The notes: generated from the sequence alone by a model not told the origin. A stretch of DNA of 64,000 bases from Rufibacter psychrotolerans (GCF_016924645.1 NZ_JAFFJV010000005.1:186001-250000), one strand, 5' to 3'. Positions 1 through 7,269 are shown, numbered from the stretch's first letter. A program made the numbers and translations.

Positions 1-720
1 GTCCTGGTAGAACTTGTTTTTGAGCAGGCGCACGGGCGTGAGTTGTTTCAGGGAGAGTTCGGTGTCGCCTTCCTGGGCGGCTACCACGCGCTCCTTGAAG
101 CTGGGATGCGCACTGGACTCTACGCTAGCCACAAACCGACTGCCTACCTGCACGCCCTCGGCTCCCAGCGCCAACGCACCGAAGATTCCCGCTCCGTTCG
201 CAATGCCGCCTGCGGCAATAAGTGGTAAATTCACGGCTTGCCGCACCATGGGAATCAGGCAAAAGGTGGTCGTTTCCTCGCGGCCGTTGTGGCCCCCGGC
301 TTCAAATCCTTCGGCCACAATGGCGTCTACTCCGGCTTCCTCGCACTTACGGGCAAACTTCACGTTGCTCACCACGTGCACCACTTTGGCCCCGTTCTCC
401 TGCAGCACCTTGGTCCAGGTCTTAGGGTTACCCGCCGAGGTGACCACTACCGGCACTTTCTCTTCCAGGATGATTTTGAAATGCTCTTCCAGGTCTGGGT
501 ACAGCAGCGGCACGTTCACGCCAAAGGGTTTATCCGTGGCCTTCTTGCATTTCTGAATGTGCTCGCGCAACGTGTCTGGGTACATGGAGCCGGCGCCAAT
601 GAGGCCCAAGCCACCGGCATTGCTCACCGCCGAGGCCAGTTTCCAGCCGCTGCACCAGATCATGCCGGCTTGTATAATGGGGTACTGGATGTGAAAGAGT
701 TGGGTGATTCTGTTGCTCAT
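1..720 (-). CDS. Nitronate monooxygenase family flavoprotein (3' end cut off by window edge)
   Basis: The complement reads from an ATG at 718-720 through 240 codons and is still open at base 1, so the C-terminus lies outside the window (family members are usually 310-350 residues). The translation starts MSNRITQLFHIQYPIIQAGM and has the TIM-barrel FMN pattern of nitronate monooxygenase / FabK-like proteins: an AGGHNGRE segment with the histidine expected at the active site, PLIAAGGIANG, and GAEGVQVGSRF at the FMN-phosphate site. The family oxidises alkyl nitronates with oxygen; some relatives are enoyl-ACP reductases, and motifs alone do not separate these two roles. It is transcribed leftwards. 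The spacer upstream holds an inverted copy pair of a dispersed repeat (724-754 and 800-830). Confidence 0.85.
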   Translation of the reverse strand, partial: MSNRITQLFHIQYPIIQAGMIWCSGWKLASAVSNAGGLGLIGAGSMYPDTLREHIQKCKKATDKPFGVNVPLLYPDLEEHFKIILEEKVPVVVTSAGNPKTWTKVLQENGAKVVHVVSNVKFARKCEEAGVDAIVAEGFEAGGHNGREETTTFCLIPMVRQAVNLPLIAAGGIANGAGIFGALALGAEGVQVGSRFVASVESSAHPSFKERVVAAQEGDTELSLKQLTPVRLLKNKFYQD

Positions 721-723
721 GGT

Positions 724-754
724 CTCAAGTATCATGTAGCAAGTAGCAAGACTA
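724..754. repeat. Dispersed 'tagcaagtagcaag' repeat, copy 1
   Basis: The stretch contains tgtagcaagtagcaagac and pairs in inverted orientation with 800-830. Related copies lie at 2727-2755 and 37459-37483. All are intergenic and next to a gene end or start. Function unknown. Confidence 0.6.
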
Positions 755-799
755 CAGCCTTGTTTGATGCTACATGATGGATGAATGTTCTACTATAAA

Positions 800-830
800 G
801 TCGTGCTACCTGATACGTGCTACTTGCTAC
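800..830. repeat. Dispersed 'tagcaagtagcaag' repeat, copy 2 (inverted)
   Basis: Contains gtgctacttgctac, which is largely the reverse complement of the copy at 724-754. Together they could form a long imperfect stem in the 116-bp spacer between two leftward genes. Confidence 0.6.
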
Positions 831-836
831 TAAAAA

Positions 837-1835
837 TCAGTGGCTAAAATCAATCTCAGTGCTGTCGCCAATGTTCAGGCGCTGGCTCAGGCCTTTCAGG
901 GCAGAGTCTGAGCCCACCAGCGAGTCTTCCAGCACGGCGTAGCCCAGCTCGGCGTAGCCGCCGATGATGGAATTGCGCACAATGGTGTAGTTGAGGATAG
1001 CGCCTTCGCCAATGGCCACGTTGGGGCCCACAATGGAGTTGGAGATGTGCACCCCTTTGCCAATGCTCACTGGCGGAATAATGATGGTGTTGGGAAAGTC
1101 CAGGTGCTCGGTGCGCTTGAACTCGGGGCGGTTGAGCAGCGTGGCGTTGGCCTGCAGCAGCGTGTCTTTGCGGCCGCAGTCAAACCAGTGGTCTACGGTC
1201 AGAGGCACCATCTTCTCGCCGCTCTGGATCATGTGCATGAGCGCATCGGTGAGGTGGTACTCGTTCTGCGTCCTGATGTCCTGGGCAATGATGTGCTCCA
1301 GGGCCTCTGCCAGGTTAGCGGGATTGTTGATTTTGTAGAGCCCCACCAGCGCGAAGTTAGACTTAGGGATCTTGGGCTTTTCTACCACCTTGGTGATGAA
1401 CCCCTCGGCGTCCAGCTCGGCAATGCCAAACAAGGTGGGCGTCTTCACCATTTTCACCGCCAGGGTGGTGTGCTCCGCCGCAAAAAGCTGCTGCAGGTCT
1501 ACGTCTACAATGGTGTCGCCCAACTGGATGAGCAGGTCCTGTTCATGGCGGAACGTTTCGCGCGCGGCCCACAGGGCGTGCCCCAGCCCCTCGCGGGGCT
1601 GCTGCACCACAAACTCGGCCTGTATGTGCGGGTACTTGCGCTGCACGTAGTGCATGATCTTCTCGCCCAGGTAGCCAATCACAAAGACAAACTGGGTAAT
1701 GCCCGTGGCCTGCAGCCGTTCAATAATATGCCCCAGCATGGCTTTGCCGGCAATGGGCACCAGCGCCTTGGGTTGGGTGTGGGTGTGGGGCCGCAAACGG
1801 GCGCCCATGCCCGCTACCGGAATTAATGCTTTCAT
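837..1835 (-). CDS. Sugar-phosphate nucleotidyltransferase (RmlA/GlmU-like) with beta-helix tail
   Basis: 332 residues. The N-terminal half is a Rossmann-like nucleotidyltransferase: MKALIPVAGMGARLRPHT carries the G-x-G-x-R-L-x-P nucleotide loop, and QPKALVPIAGK follows as in glucose-1-phosphate thymidylyl/uridylyltransferases. EKPKIPKSNFALVGLY and EYHLTDALMHMI are sugar-binding segments of the family. Residues from about 250 on show hexapeptide left-handed beta-helix repeats (IGKGVHISNSIVGPN), shorter than a GlmU acetyltransferase domain. It should make an NDP-sugar from NTP and a sugar-1-phosphate for cell-surface glycans, but the exact sugar and nucleotide cannot be read. No glycan genes sit next to it. 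Confidence 0.85.
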   Translation of the reverse strand: MKALIPVAGMGARLRPHTHTQPKALVPIAGKAMLGHIIERLQATGITQFVFVIGYLGEKIMHYVQRKYPHIQAEFVVQQPREGLGHALWAARETFRHEQDLLIQLGDTIVDVDLQQLFAAEHTTLAVKMVKTPTLFGIAELDAEGFITKVVEKPKIPKSNFALVGLYKINNPANLAEALEHIIAQDIRTQNEYHLTDALMHMIQSGEKMVPLTVDHWFDCGRKDTLLQANATLLNRPEFKRTEHLDFPNTIIIPPVSIGKGVHISNSIVGPNVAIGEGAILNYTIVRNSIIGGYAELGYAVLEDSLVGSDSALKGLSQRLNIGDSTEIDFSH

Positions 1836-2022
1836 ATCACCTGTAAAGGAGGCTTAACACCACAAGCTACACAATTTAGCGGTTTGTTTGGCATCTATCC
1901 CGCCAGAAGAACCTCCCGGGCGCCTTTCCTCCAAAATATTAATAGAGTTTTCTGAATATATAACGAGATGCCCTTATCTTTAGAAACCAACTTCTACGTA
2001 AACCAGCGGACAGGGTACACCC

Positions 2023-2059
2023 GGTTTTGGGCCTGTTGCAGGAAAATGGCCCTAAAACG
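2023..2059. repeat. Interrupted palindrome of the GTTTTAGG/CCTAAAAC family
   Basis: ggttttgg and ccctaaaac flank a short centre with tgtt and aaaa. It belongs to a dispersed family described under findings and lies in the 312-bp spacer (1836-2147) between the divergent nucleotidyltransferase and lemA genes. Apart from this palindrome and an AT-rich stretch near 1935-1985 with a tatcttta element that could be a -7 box for lemA, nothing else was seen in that spacer. Confidence 0.5.
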
Positions 2060-2147
2060 CATATTTTCTGGCCGGGGTACGTATAGAAGAAGCCTTTGTG
2101 CTACAAGTACTGTGTTGTCATTACCTATTCTGAACAAATAACCTACT

Positions 2148-2726
2148 ATGAAAAAAGCATTGCTTTACCTTTTCGGCTTGGTGATTCTGGCCTCGCAGAG
2201 CTCCTGCGGCTACAATGAGATGGTGCAGAAAGACGAGGCTGTCTCCAGCCAATGGGCCCAGGTGCAGAACTCCTACCAACGCCGGGCCGACCTGGTGCCT
2301 AACCTGGTGAACACCGTGAAAGGCGCCGCCAACTTTGAGAAAGAAACGCTTACCCAGGTGATTGAAGCCCGCTCCCGGGCCACCAGCATCCAGCTGAACG
2401 CCGACCAGCTGACCCCCGAGAACATCCAGCGCTTCCAGGAAGTGCAGGGCCAGCTGAGTGGTTCGCTCTCGCGCCTGCTGGCCACCGCCGAGGCGTACCC
2501 AGACCTGAAGGCCAACCAGAACTTCCTGGAGCTGCAGGCCCAGCTGGAAGGCACTGAGAACCGCATTTCCGTAGAGCGGCAACGCTTTAACACCACCGTG
2601 CAGGACTACAACTCGTACATCAGGGCGTTTCCGCGCAACTTCTTCGCCGGCTGGTTCGGGTTTGAGCGCAAAGGCTACTTTGAGGCCGATGCCGGTGCCC
2701 AGCGCGCCCCCACGGTACAGTTCTAA
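2148..2726 (+). CDS. lemA: LemA family protein
   Basis: 192 residues. The N-terminus MKKALLYLFGLVILASQSSCG is a hydrophobic export segment ending in a possible though atypical lipobox (Cys20), so the protein is probably a membrane-anchored periplasmic protein. The hallmark LemA segment follows at about residues 28-60: W-A-Q-V-Q-N-S-Y-Q-R-R-A-D-L-V-P-N-L-V. The middle is helical with regular Leu/Gln spacing, and NFFAGWFGFERKGYF near residue 165 matches the conserved LemA C-terminus. LemA function is not firmly established. It is typically encoded beside TPM-domain proteins, as here (next genes at 2889 and 3351), which suggests a common envelope role. Confidence 0.93.
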   Translation: MKKALLYLFGLVILASQSSCGYNEMVQKDEAVSSQWAQVQNSYQRRADLVPNLVNTVKGAANFEKETLTQVIEARSRATSIQLNADQLTPENIQRFQEVQGQLSGSLSRLLATAEAYPDLKANQNFLELQAQLEGTENRISVERQRFNTTVQDYNSYIRAFPRNFFAGWFGFERKGYFEADAGAQRAPTVQF

Positions 2727-2755
2727 GCAAGTAGCAAGTATCAGGTAGCAAGACT
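2727..2755. repeat. Dispersed 'tagcaagtagcaag' repeat, copy 3
   Basis: Begins directly at the lemA stop codon: gcaagtagcaagtatcaggt followed by agcaagac. Same family as 724-754. Confidence 0.6.
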
Positions 2756-2847
2756 TCTTGAGCCTAGCTGTTGGACTGCACTCTGCCAACCTACCTATGC
2801 GTTTCTGGCCTGATTCCTCAAAATCAGGGCAGAAACGCATCCTCTAA

Positions 2848-2884
2848 CATGACTCAAGACTCATCACTCAAGACTCAGAACTCT
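2848..2884. repeat. Short-word tandem tract (gactcaagactcat)
   Basis: Degenerate tandem copies of gactca/actcaa words run up to 5 bases before the ATG of the TPM gene at 2889. One of several such word tracts in this window. Confidence 0.5.
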
Positions 2885-2888
2885 CAAA

Positions 2889-3350
2889 ATGCCACGCGAT
2901 ACCATCACTGAAGCAGACGAGGCCGTTATTGTGGCGGCCATTCAGGAAGCCGAGCGCAATACCTCCGGCGAGGTGCGGGTGCACATTGAAGATACCTGCG
3001 AGGGCGAAGTGCTGGACCGGGCCACCCAGGTGTTTGCCTACCTGCACATGCACCAGACCAAACTCCGCAACGGGGTGCTGTTCTATGTGGCCATGAAAAG
3101 CCACAAGTTTGCCGTGCTGGGCGATGCCGGCATCAACGCCGTGGTGCCCAAAGATTTCTGGGTAGAGATCAACAAAGTAGTGATTGCCGATTTTAAGCAG
3201 GGCAAGTACGCCGAAGGGCTGAGCAAAGGCATTAAAATGGCGGGCGAACAGCTCAAGGCGTATTTCCCCTACGCCGGAGACCACAAAGACATCAATGAGC
3301 TGTCTGATGATATCTCCTTCGGCAGTACCCTTGACGAGACTAAAAAGTAA
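2889..3350 (+). CDS. TPM domain-containing protein (cytoplasmic-looking, no signal peptide)
   Basis: 153 residues. The sequence is a single TPM (TLP18.3/Psb32/MOLO-1) fold: ITEADEAVIVAAIQEAERNT at the start, SGEVRVHIE at about residue 26, then FYVAMKSHKFAVLGDAGINA and the acidic/helical end. There is no signal peptide or membrane segment, unlike the next gene. The stop codon (3348-3350) is immediately followed by the ATG of the next TPM protein, so the two are almost certainly co-translated, probably from a message that includes lemA. TPM domains are reported as phosphatase-like or metal-binding modules; the biochemical role of this one is unknown. Confidence 0.85.
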   Translation: MPRDTITEADEAVIVAAIQEAERNTSGEVRVHIEDTCEGEVLDRATQVFAYLHMHQTKLRNGVLFYVAMKSHKFAVLGDAGINAVVPKDFWVEINKVVIADFKQGKYAEGLSKGIKMAGEQLKAYFPYAGDHKDINELSDDISFGSTLDETKK

Positions 3351-4136
3351 ATGAGAAAATCTATCTGGCTTCTGGGAGTACTATGGCTATGGGCTTGGCA
3401 AGGGCTGGCGCAGGATTTTCCGCCCCGGCCTAACCCGCCGCGCCTGGTCAATGACTTAGCCGATATCCTGAGTCCGCAGGAAGAGCAGGCCCTAGAGCAG
3501 AAGCTGGTCAACTACAGTGACAGTACCTCCACCCAGATTGCCGTGGTCAACATCACCTCCATTGGCGGGTATGACATCTCAGACTACGCCTTTCGGCTGG
3601 CCGAGCAGTGGGGCATTGGCCAGCAGGGCAAGAACAACGGTATTCTCATTCTTACTGCGGTAAACGAACGCCGCGTGTTCATTGCCACCGGCTACGGCAT
3701 GGAGGGCGTGGTGCCAGACGCCATTGCCAAACGCATCACCGAGTACACCATCAAACCCGAGTACCAGCAGGGCAACTACTACGCCGGCCTGGACAAAGGC
3801 ACCAGCTTTATCATTGACGTAGCCAGCGGCGAGTATAAAGCCGACCCGCGTGATCGCCGGGGCGAGGGCGAAGGCGGTATTCCGGTGCTCTGGATCATCA
3901 TTGGCCTGCTCATCCTCATCTTCATCATCAGTCGGCGGGGCGGCGGCGGACGCGGTGGTCGCCGGGGCATGCGCACCCTGGGCGGACCGTTCTTCCCACC
4001 TGTGATCTTCGGGGACTTCTCCGGCGGACGTGGCATCTTCGGGGGCGGCGGTGGCGGCTTTGGAGGAGGCGGCGGTGGTTTCGGCGGCTTCGGGGGCGGT
4101 AGCTTCGGGGGCGGCGGGGCCGGATCCAGTTGGTAA
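3351..4136 (+). CDS. YgcG/TPM family membrane protein with glycine-rich tail
   Basis: 261 residues. A signal peptide (MRKSIWLLGVLWLWAWQGLAQ) is followed by a TPM domain at about residues 28-160, recognisable from PPRLVNDLADILSPQEEQAL, TQIAVVNI, FRLAEQWGIGQQGKNNGILI and ERRVFIATGYGMEG. A transmembrane segment lies near residues 175-195 (IPVLWIIIGLLILIFII). The last 65 residues are Arg/Gly then almost pure Gly/Phe/Ser and end in SSW, as in many YgcG-type proteins. Topology would place TPM in the periplasm and the Gly-rich tail in the cytoplasm. It overlaps no gene and starts on the base after the preceding stop. A palindromic terminator-like element follows at 4183-4222. Confidence 0.9.
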   Translation: MRKSIWLLGVLWLWAWQGLAQDFPPRPNPPRLVNDLADILSPQEEQALEQKLVNYSDSTSTQIAVVNITSIGGYDISDYAFRLAEQWGIGQQGKNNGILILTAVNERRVFIATGYGMEGVVPDAIAKRITEYTIKPEYQQGNYYAGLDKGTSFIIDVASGEYKADPRDRRGEGEGGIPVLWIIIGLLILIFIISRRGGGGRGGRRGMRTLGGPFFPPVIFGDFSGGRGIFGGGGGGFGGGGGGFGGFGGGSFGGGGAGSSW

Positions 4137-4182
4137 TGCTTTGGCTTCACCTGTTGTAAAATCAGGTGTTGTGATCGTGAAG

Positions 4183-4222
4183 GCGTTTAGAGGTTGTTTT
4201 CTGTAAAACAGGCTCTAAACGC
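4183..4222 (+). terminator. Terminator-like palindrome after the LemA/TPM operon
   Basis: Stem gcgtttagag / ctctaaacgc with an inner stem tgtttt / aaaaca and loop ctgt, followed by tttttgcttt. A near-perfect member of the dispersed GTTTTAGG family, and the clearest evidence that the family can act as an intrinsic terminator. Confidence 0.7.
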
Positions 4223-4241
4223 TTTTTGCTTTGTAAGGATG

Positions 4242-4556
4242 TTGCTGGTGGGGTGACGCGTTGTCTATGGACTGTTGCAGGTCTAACGGCGACTTGCCTA
4301 GGGCTTTAAAAGCGGTTGCTTAGTTTGCTTTTTTGCTGGCGAACTGCTGCTGGTCTATGGACTTATACGCAGTGCTGTTCCATCTTTTCTGAAAAGCGCT
4401 CACGGCTGCGGGGCCCCATCTTTGCCCCTCGCACTGCCCTTGCGGCCCACCTCTGTTTGTCTCTCTTAGCTTCTGTCACTCAAGGGCCACAAGCGAGGCG
4501 CTCGAGCCAAAGACTGAGATCGGGATCTTCCAGCTGTGGACTTGCATAGCAGCGGT
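4242..4556 (+). repeat. ~315-bp interspersed repeat, left copy
   Basis: The segment starts ttgctggtggggtgacgcg and contains tgtctatggactgttgc, tcttttctgaaaagcgctca and gaggcgctcgagccaaagac. The same landmarks recur in the same order in reverse complement at 6949-7263, with scattered mismatches and near-equal length. No frame is open in both copies, so it looks non-coding. It lies in the 4137-5135 spacer, which holds no gene. Confidence 0.85.
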
Positions 4557-4587
4557 TTAGCCAATTATTGTGCTAGAACTTTTCTTT

Positions 4588-4655
4588 CTATGGCGCGGAA
4601 GTTACTTCCGTGACTTGCGAGGTTGAAAGTCACGGAAGTAACTTCCGCGCCATAG
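4588..4655. repeat. 28-bp perfect inverted repeat (long hairpin)
   Basis: 4588-4615 is the exact reverse complement of 4628-4655 with a 12-base loop. Each arm carries ggaagttacttcc, itself a near palindrome, and a ggcgcgg edge. A related single arm (ggcacggaaggaacttccgc) lies at 6763-6789. There is no run of T, so a terminator role is doubtful. Confidence 0.85.
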
Positions 4656-4682
4656 TTGGGCGGCTTCAGAACACCAAACCTC

Positions 4683-4701
4683 ACAGGTTTAGAAAACCTG
4701 T
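4683..4701. repeat. Small perfect hairpin
   Basis: acaggttt-aga-aaacctgt: an 8-bp stem with a 3-base loop. One of a series of small hairpins with unrelated stems found in this spacer and at 6681-6869. Confidence 0.5.
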
Positions 4702-4746
4702 AAGATCTCTCTACTCAACCCACAGCCTTGCCCACGCAAAAGACAT

Positions 4747-4776
4747 CGCAGTGTCTTCCAGACCTGCGAGTGTCTC
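4747..4776. repeat. Dispersed repeat ending cctgcgagtgtctc, copy 1
   Basis: cgcagtgtcttccagacctg then cgagtgtctc. A second copy at 43045-43074 differs in the middle but shares gacctgcgagtgtctc. Confidence 0.6.
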
Positions 4777-4830
4777 CTCACTTTTCTTGAAAGCGGGTAA
4801 TACCTTCCCTCTTCCCAATGGTTGAGGTTT

Positions 4831-4861
4831 CCAACTTTTCACCGTTCAACTTTTCACCGTT
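4831..4861. repeat. Short direct repeat (caacttttcaccgtt x2)
   Basis: caacttttcaccgtt occurs twice back to back. A second direct repeat of the word aaccataaagc follows at about 4992-5022. Both are in the gene-free 4137-5135 spacer. Confidence 0.6.
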
Positions 4862-5053
4862 GTTGGTGTTCTCACCAACAACCTGAACTACGCTCCATGA
4901 GCAAGCTCCTCCTTTTAAGGGAGCAAGAAGAATCTTGACGCTGATTCTGCTCGCGCTTTTCAAGTTGATCCCAGATGCTCAACCTAACAATAGGAACCAT
5001 AAAGCATAAGAACCATAAAGCCTCAAGATTATTGACGGTCAGGCTGTGAGGCA

Positions 5054-5089
5054 ACAAAAAAGCCGATCCCACAGGGATCGGCTTTTTTG
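5054..5089 (-). terminator. Intrinsic terminator of the fba gene
   Basis: Stem aaaaaagccgatccc / gggatcggctttttt with loop aca, symmetrical so it works on either strand. It sits 47 bases beyond the stop of the leftward aldolase gene. Confidence 0.85.
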
Positions 5090-5099
5090 TTTATTGCAA

Positions 5100-5137
5100 T
5101 GCATTAGCACATCAGCACATTGAAAAATTAGCACATT
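5100..5137. repeat. Short-word tract (attagcacat)
   Basis: Degenerate repeats of ttagcacat / cagcacat run up to and into the last codon of the aldolase gene. Same class of word tracts as 2848-2884 and 42999-43027. Confidence 0.5.
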
Positions 5138-6206
5138 ACTCCGCGTTGCGGTTCAGGCAGTTCAGGTCTTGGAAGGCTTCTTTCAGGCGGGTCACGAAAG
5201 ACTCTTCGCCGGCGCGTAACCATACGCGGGGGTCGTAGTACTTTTTGTTGGGGCTGTCTTCGCCGGTGGGGTTCCCAATCTGAGCTTGCAGATAGTCTCT
5301 TTTGCCTTCGTAGTAGTTCTTGATGCCGTCCCAGAATGCCCACTGCATGTCGGTGTCAATGTTCATCTTGATGGCACCGTACTCAATAGCCTCGGTGATT
5401 TTCTCTTTCTCAGAGCCAGAGCCGCCGTGGAATACGAAATCCACAGGATTGGCCTCAGTGCCAAATCTCTGCTGAATATAGTCTTGAGAGTTTTTCAGGA
5501 TCTCAGGGCGAAGCTCTACGTTGCCGGGCTTGTACACGCCGTGCACGTTTCCGAACGCCGCAGCCACCGTGAAACGGGGGCTCACTTTCAGCAGTTCTTC
5601 GTAGGCATAAGCCACGTGCTCAGGTTGCGTGTATAAGTGGGCGCTGTCAACGTCAGAGTTATCTACGCCGTCTTCTTCGCCACCGGTTACGCCTAGCTCA
5701 ATTTCAATGGTCATGCCCATTTTGGCCATGCGCTCCAGGTATTTGGCAGAGATTTCAATGTTCTCTTCCAACGGTTCCTCAGAAAGGTCTAACATGTGCG
5801 AGCTGAACAGGGGCTTGCCGTGCTGGGCGTAGAATTTCTCGCCGGCATCCAACAGGCCATCAATCCAGGGCAGGAGTTTCTTGGCGGCATGGTCGGTGTG
5901 CAGCACCACCGGAACACCGTAAACTTCGGCCATTTGGTGTACATGGTGGGCACCTGAGATGGCACCGGCAATGGAGGCCGCCTGGCCCTCGTTGCTCAGG
6001 CTTTTACCCGCGTAGAACTGGGCACCACCCTGGGAGAACTGGATGATCACCGGAGAGTTTACCGCCTTGGCCGTCTCCAACACCGCGTTGATAGAGTTGG
6101 TACCAATTACGTTTACGGCCGGAAGGGCAAAGTTATTTTCGTTCGCATACTTGAATAAGTCCTGCACTTCGTCGCCGTACAGAACGCCAGATCTAAATTT
6201 AGGCAT
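5136..6206 (-). CDS. fbaA: Class II fructose-bisphosphate aldolase
   Basis: 356 residues, the length of the long (class IIA, Escherichia coli FbaA-like) subgroup. The enzyme cleaves fructose-1,6-bisphosphate to DHAP and glyceraldehyde-3-phosphate in glycolysis and gluconeogenesis. Zinc and catalytic elements are visible: VVLHTDHAAKK (metal His, about residues 103-106), EIELGVTGGEEDGVDN, FGNVHGVYKPGN (metal His) and FVFHGGSGSEKEKI (metal His and phosphate loop), then GAIKMNIDTDMQWAF. Transcribed leftwards 52 bases after the 2TM-domain gene, possibly from one promoter, and closed by the terminator at 5054-5089. Repeat-rich spacers flank this two-gene unit on both sides. Confidence 0.97.
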   Translation of the reverse strand: MPKFRSGVLYGDEVQDLFKYANENNFALPAVNVIGTNSINAVLETAKAVNSPVIIQFSQGGAQFYAGKSLSNEGQAASIAGAISGAHHVHQMAEVYGVPVVLHTDHAAKKLLPWIDGLLDAGEKFYAQHGKPLFSSHMLDLSEEPLEENIEISAKYLERMAKMGMTIEIELGVTGGEEDGVDNSDVDSAHLYTQPEHVAYAYEELLKVSPRFTVAAAFGNVHGVYKPGNVELRPEILKNSQDYIQQRFGTEANPVDFVFHGGSGSEKEKITEAIEYGAIKMNIDTDMQWAFWDGIKNYYEGKRDYLQAQIGNPTGEDSPNKKYYDPRVWLRAGEESFVTRLKEAFQDLNCLNRNAE

Positions 6207-6258
6207 GGATTAGCTAGTTTTGGTCTTCAAGCAAAACTAGCTAAATTCTGCAATAGTT

Positions 6259-6540
6259 CTAAAGTTTCTTCTTGCGGGCGAGTTTGGCATATTCGCGCTC
6301 CACGGCGTCATCCTGGAAGCCGTAGTACGCTTCGTAGTAGTTGAACGCCAGGCCCACGCCCCAGCCAAACGTGAGCCAGGCCGGCCAAGGCAGGCCCCCG
6401 GTCATCATGCGAGGTTCCTTGGAGAGATACCAAACGCCCCAGACCAGGATATTGACCAAGACATACATGGCGAAATGACGCCTGAAGGCCACGCGCTTCT
6501 TGGCCAGTTTCCAGAGGGATTTGTCTTTTCCGGCTTCCAT
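6259..6540 (-). CDS. 2TM domain-containing small membrane protein
   Basis: 93 residues with two predicted membrane segments: about 24-40 (MYVLVNILVWGVWYLS) and about 52-68 (WPAWLTFGWGVGLAFNYYEA). They are preceded by AKKRVAFRRHFAMY and followed by a charged tail rich in Glu/Lys. This is the 2TM pattern (arginine-rich lead, short loop, W/Y-rich second helix) seen as stand-alone proteins or fused to regulators in Bacteroidota. Function unknown. Its upstream region carries a perfect 11-bp dyad at 6576-6603. Confidence 0.75.
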   Translation of the reverse strand: MEAGKDKSLWKLAKKRVAFRRHFAMYVLVNILVWGVWYLSKEPRMMTGGLPWPAWLTFGWGVGLAFNYYEAYYGFQDDAVEREYAKLARKKKL

Positions 6541-6575
6541 AGGCTGGTGAAATATAGTAAGAACTAAATATAAGT

Positions 6576-6603
6576 ATAAATACGAATGAATGTTCGTATT
6601 TAT
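6576..6603. promoter_or_regulatory. Operator-like perfect dyad upstream of the 2TM/fba unit
   Basis: ataaatacgaa-tgaatg-ttcgtatttat: 11-bp arms with a 6-base spacer, 36 bases upstream of the 2TM start codon in an AT-rich promoter-like stretch. The inner tacgaa/ttcgta halves resemble the BlaI-associated dyads at 24875-24947, but the spacing differs (6 instead of 4). Could be a TetR-like or BlaI-like site. Confidence 0.5.
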
Positions 6604-6680
6604 GTTATAGGCTCCCAGTTTAGTCCTTAAGTAGTGCTGCCTGTCAGCTCACCGGCCAATACGTGGACCTCTAGCGTTTG

Positions 6681-6869
6681 ATGAGGTTCGCCTCACGGCA
6701 GTTACAAACTGCCAACCATGGTAGGTCCAAGTCACAGACTTGAACCATAGAAAAGTAAGAAAGGCACGGAAGGAACTTCCGCGCCATAGAAAGTTGCCGG
6801 CAGACAGGGCTACGTAACAGACTGGGCCGGATCAGGCAAAGAAGGCACGAGCTGCAAGCTCGCGCCAGC
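6681..6869. repeat. Chain of small hairpins with different stems
   Basis: In order: tgagg-ttcg-cctca (6682-6695), ggcagt-tacaa-actgcc (6697-6713), caagtc-aca-gacttg (6728-6742), cggaag-gaa-cttccg (6767-6781, inside 6763-6789) and cgagc-tgcaa-gctcg (6848-6862, inside 6844-6869). Several are followed by ccatgg, ccatag or gccagc. The stems are unrelated but the layout recurs. It occupies the gene-free spacer 6541-7395 together with the right copy of the 315-bp repeat. Confidence 0.6.
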
Positions 6870-6948
6870 GATAAAAGCACGTGTATCAAAAAAAGGGACG
6901 GAGGTAGTGCTGCGTCACAGTTTATAAAAGTAGGTTGGGAAGCAACCC

Positions 6949-7263
6949 AGCCGCTATACAACGCAACTGGTAGAAGATCCCGATTCCAGTCTTTGGCTCG
7001 AGCGCCTCGCTTGTGGGCCTTGGATAACATGAACTAAGCACAAACTGCAATTGTGGGCCGCAAGGGCAGTGCGAGGGGCAAAGACGGGGCCCCGCGGCCG
7101 TGAGCGCTTTTCAGAAAAGATGAAACAACTCAGCCTATAAGTCCATAGACAAACTGCCGCTACGCCAGCAAAAAGCTAAATAAACAACCGCTTTTGAAGC
7201 CCTAGGCAAGCAGAAGCTACGCCAGCAACAGTCCATAGACAACGCGTCACCCCACCAGCAAAA
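6949..7263 (-). repeat. ~315-bp interspersed repeat, right copy (inverted)
   Basis: Reverse complement of the element at 4242-4556, with the same ordered landmarks (cgcgttgtctatggactgtt, cttttctgaaaagcgctcac, gaggcgctcgagccaaagac). The pair forms a large inverted repeat around the fba/2TM unit and the hairpin-rich spacers. Confidence 0.85.
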
Positions 7264-7269
7264 TGCAAA

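Noticed and set aside
3779..4150. Proline-rich minus-strand frame
   Set aside because: It is the antisense reading of the glycine-rich tail of the YgcG-like protein; composition is an artefact.
4316..4549. Small open frame within the left 315-bp repeat
   Set aside because: The equivalent frame in the right copy is broken by stops, so the element is not coding.
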